This document shows, piece after piece, positions 4,710 through 6,933 of a stretch of DNA of 6,933 nucleotides. The stretch comes from Nitrospirota bacterium. GTDB taxonomy: Bacteria > Nitrospirota > Thermodesulfovibrionia > Thermodesulfovibrionales > JdFR-85. Below the pieces are notes generated by a model that was not told the DNA's origin, did not search any database, and worked only from the letters and a program-made list of their open reading frames with translations. The stretch lies in assembly GCA_015485235.1 (NCBI GenBank), contig WFTX01000202.1, forward strand, positions 1 to 6,933, given 5' to 3'. Each line of letters begins with the position of its first letter. Position 1 is the stretch's first letter. The translations under genes were made by a program, and so were the position numbers.

Positions 4710-6800
4710 ATGGCAAAGATCGAGGTCTCAAAGATCAGGAATTTTGCAGTAGTTGCCCATGGAGGCGCGGGGAAGACCTCCCTTGTGGAGGCGATGCTCT
4801 TCAATGCAGGAGCGATAGACAGGATGGGGACCGTGGAGGCCGGTAATACAGTTACCGACTACGATCCTGAAGAGATCGAGAGAAACATATCAATCTCGTC
4901 AGCCGTGGCCTTCTGCGAATGGAACGGCAAGCGGTATAACATCATAGATACCCCGGGGTTTATAAACTTTATCGAGGATACACGGGGCTGTCTCCGGATA
5001 TCCGACGGTGCTGTCGTTCTGGTCAGTGCCATATCAGGGGTGAAGGCGGAGACCGAGAAGATCTGGAAGTATGCCTGTGAGTATGAACTTCCCAGGGTGA
5101 TATTCGTGAACAAGATGGACAGGGAGAATGCCAGTTTTGAGCGTGCCCTGAGTGAGATTGAAAAGTCCTTTGAGACAGAGGCCATCCCGTTGAACATCCC
5201 TGTCGGGGAAGGGACAGCCTTCAAGGGGATAGTGGACCTCCTCCATATGAAGGCATACGAATATAAGGACGGTAAAAGAGAAGAGATAGAGATGCCTGCT
5301 GAGATGCAGGAAATGATAGAGAAGTTCAGGATGAAACTCGTCGAGAAGGTCGCCGAGGCTGATGATGAGCTGCTGGAACGGTATCTGGAAGGAGGTGACC
5401 TCACGGAAGAGGAGATATTCAGGGGGATCAAGGAAGGGTCCCTGACAAGAAAGTTCATCCCCGTTGTCGTGGGCTCTGCAACGGCCAACATAGGGGTGAA
5501 ACTTCTGATGGATACAATAGAACTCTGTCTGCCTTCTCCGGAGGACAGGGCAAGGATCACGCCGATAAAGGGAGTAAACCCGAAGGATGGCTCTGAACGG
5601 GTCTGCAACCCTTCCGAGTCAGAGCCCCTGGCGGCATATGTCTTCAAGACCATCGCCGATCCCTTTGCCGGGAAACTCACACTCCTGAGGGTATACTCAG
5701 GGGTCTTCAGGGCTGATTCCAATGTCTATAATGCCACTTCATCAACAAAGGAACGGGTGGGACAGGTCTTTTACCTCCTCGGTAAGAAACAGGTACCAGC
5801 CCAGGCCCTCGGACCGGGTGAGATAGGGGTTGTGGCAAAACTGAAGGCCACAAATACCGGTGATACCCTCTGTGATGAGTCCAGCCCTGTTGTATTCGAG
5901 AAGGTGAAATTTGCCGAACCCATAATATCCTATGCCATTGAGCCGAAGAGCAAGGGTGATGAAGAGAAGGTGAGTGCCGGGCTTCAACGGATCCTTGAAG
6001 AAGACCCTACCCTCAGCTACCACAGGGATGAAGAGACCAATGAGATGATCATATCCGGTATGGGGCAGGTGCATATAGAGGTCGCCCTCCAGAAACTGAA
6101 GAGAAAGTTCGGGGTGGAAGTGGAGATGAAGACCCCGAAGATACCATATCGCGAGACTATAAGGGGAAGGGCGAAGGCCCAGGGCAAATACAAGAAACAG
6201 TCCGGTGGGAGAGGTCAGTACGGTGATTGCTGGATAGAGATAGAACCCCTCCCCAGGGGTGGAGGCTTTGAGTTCGTGGACAAGATCGTCGGTGGTGTTA
6301 TCCCAAGGCAGTTCATCCCTGCCGTAGAGAAGGGGATCGTTCAGACCATGAAGGAAGGAATACTTGCCGGCTATCCCATGGTTGATGTGAAGGTGACTCT
6401 TTATGACGGGTCCTACCATTCCGTTGATTCCTCGGAGATGGCCTTCAAGATAGCAGGCTCCCTTGCAATAAAGAAGGCTGCCATGGATGCTAAGCCAATA
6501 CTCCTCGAGCCTGTGATGAAGGTCGAGGTCGTAACCCCTGATGACACCCTTGGAACGGTTATCGGTGACCTGAATGCAAAGAGGGGGAAGGTCCAGGGCG
6601 TGGAGCCCCAGGCCGGCGGCAACCAGAAGATAATGGCCCTCGTCCCCATGTCGGAGATGCTTACTTATGCAAATCAGCTCCAGAGCATGACCTCGGGCCG
6701 GGGCCTCTATTCCATGGAATTTTCCCACTACGAAGAGGTCCCGTCTCACCTTGCCCAGAAGCTGATTGAGGAGAGGAAGAGGGAAAAGACTGAAGAGTGA
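4710..6800 (+). CDS. EF-G-like translational GTPase (divergent EF-G paralogue)
   Basis: A 696-residue protein with all five EF-G domains: G domain with G' insert (about 1-280), II (about 290-400), III (about 405-478), IV (about 480-600) and V (about 603-690). GTP motifs are AHGGAGKT (16-23), RNISISSA (58-65), DTPGF (80-84), NKMD (134-137) and GSA (255-257). Canonical EF-G reads AHIDAGKT, RGITITSA and DTPGH, so switch I has G-to-N and T-to-S changes and the catalytic histidine of switch II is phenylalanine (F84). Domain IV tip loops remain EF-G-like: SGGRGQYG (498-505) and SYHSVDSSE (568-576, H570 at the position of E. coli H583). These features match the second type of EF-G (often named fusA2 or EF-G-2) rather than the str-operon EF-G; no rpsL, rpsG or tuf genes flank it. 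AAGGGGG at 4699-4705 is a strong ribosome binding site. It probably acts on ribosomes; the exact step (translocation, recycling or a stress role) is unknown. Confidence 0.93.
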   Translation: MAKIEVSKIRNFAVVAHGGAGKTSLVEAMLFNAGAIDRMGTVEAGNTVTDYDPEEIERNISISSAVAFCEWNGKRYNIIDTPGFINFIEDTRGCLRISDGAVVLVSAISGVKAETEKIWKYACEYELPRVIFVNKMDRENASFERALSEIEKSFETEAIPLNIPVGEGTAFKGIVDLLHMKAYEYKDGKREEIEMPAEMQEMIEKFRMKLVEKVAEADDELLERYLEGGDLTEEEIFRGIKEGSLTRKFIPVVVGSATANIGVKLLMDTIELCLPSPEDRARITPIKGVNPKDGSERVCNPSESEPLAAYVFKTIADPFAGKLTLLRVYSGVFRADSNVYNATSSTKERVGQVFYLLGKKQVPAQALGPGEIGVVAKLKATNTGDTLCDESSPVVFEKVKFAEPIISYAIEPKSKGDEEKVSAGLQRILEEDPTLSYHRDEETNEMIISGMGQVHIEVALQKLKRKFGVEVEMKTPKIPYRETIRGRAKAQGKYKKQSGGRGQYGDCWIEIEPLPRGGGFEFVDKIVGGVIPRQFIPAVEKGIVQTMKEGILAGYPMVDVKVTLYDGSYHSVDSSEMAFKIAGSLAIKKAAMDAKPILLEPVMKVEVVTPDDTLGTVIGDLNAKRGKVQGVEPQAGGNQKIMALVPMSEMLTYANQLQSMTSGRGLYSMEFSHYEEVPSHLAQKLIEERKREKTEE

Positions 6801-6933
6801 CCTCTGCCTTAAGGTTGCCACAGGAATCCTCTTCCTGATGTTCATCATCCCTGCCCAGTCAGTCGCGTCCGGTGGAGAGAGGGAGGGGATCATCGTTGAA
6901 GATGGAAGGCTGACCCTTGAAGCACGGGGAGAA
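6766..6933 (+). CDS. Exported protein of unknown function, N-terminal part (runs off the right edge)
   Basis: An open frame continues to the window edge after an in-frame TGA at 6763-6765. The first possible start is the TTG at 6766; the only ATG is at 6838, in the middle of the hydrophobic stretch. From the TTG the product has a basic start (RRGRGKRLK), a hydrophobic core VATGILFLMFIIPA and a plausible signal-peptidase I site after QSVA, then mature SGGEREGIIVEDGRLTLEA. That is a complete Sec signal peptide, which argues for a start upstream of the ATG. The TTG start would overlap the EF-G gene by 35 bases; a CTG at 6790 behind a purine-rich GAGG stretch is another, rarer, option. The mature segment GRLTLEARGE faintly recalls sequences preceding STN/secretin-like domains, which is a guess. 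Only 56 codons are visible, so no function is assigned. It is likely co-transcribed with the EF-G gene, as no terminator intervenes. Confidence 0.6.
   Translation, partial: MRRGRGKRLKSDLCLKVATGILFLMFIIPAQSVASGGEREGIIVEDGRLTLEARGE

Noticed and set aside
4859..5722. Minus-strand open frame of 287 codons, serine-rich, opposite the EF-G G domain
   Set aside because: The serine and isoleucine richness is what the reverse complement of glutamate/aspartate-rich codons produces; no independent evidence for a gene.
5742..6893. Minus-strand open frame of 383 codons opposite the EF-G gene
   Set aside because: Codon-bias shadow of the EF-G frame; no motif, and the sense strand is conserved across its whole length with EF-G domains II-V.

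Overview
The window is a compact bacterial chromosomal segment at moderate GC. It looks like housekeeping DNA rather than an island: genes are tightly packed with small gaps, and I see no transposase, integrase, tRNA, CRISPR array or phage gene. The content (meso-diaminopimelate (DAP)/lysine enzymes, an RseC-type membrane protein, a G2-like EF-G paralogue, a PilZ protein) suggests a Gram-negative-type, DAP-peptidoglycan bacterium. The EF-G and DapF styles remind me of Nitrospirota or Desulfobacterota-like lineages, but that is an impression without any database comparison.

Layout. Bases 1-542 (minus strand) carry the first 180 codons of a 5-oxoprolinase/hydantoinase-type enzyme that runs off the left edge. 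A 114-base AT-rich gap (543-656) separates it from the divergent DAP cluster and holds two overlapping, oppositely directed sigma70-like promoters. On the plus strand follow lysA (657-1913), dapF (1915-2781), a small PilZ-domain gene (2789-3073) and dapA (3202-4074). The first three are almost contiguous, with ribosome binding sites overlapping the preceding stop codons. A 128-base leader precedes dapA. A strong intrinsic terminator (4171-4208) closes this unit.

Only 19 bases after the terminator, rseC-like (4228-4650) begins without a ribosome binding site. It is followed by an EF-G-like translational GTPase (4710-6800) and by the start of a gene for an exported protein (from about 6766, running off the right edge), which overlaps the EF-G gene.

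How they fit together: DapA makes the committed step of the DAP branch, DapF converts LL- to meso-DAP, and LysA decarboxylates meso-DAP to lysine, so the cluster feeds both peptidoglycan and protein synthesis. dapB and the middle steps are not in the window. The inserted PilZ gene is the most thought-provoking feature, as it could bring a cyclic-di-GMP input to this locus. The EF-G is a divergent paralogue with changed switch I and switch II residues but conserved domain IV tip loops. I found no convincing entirely new system; the findings below are unusual details worth checking.
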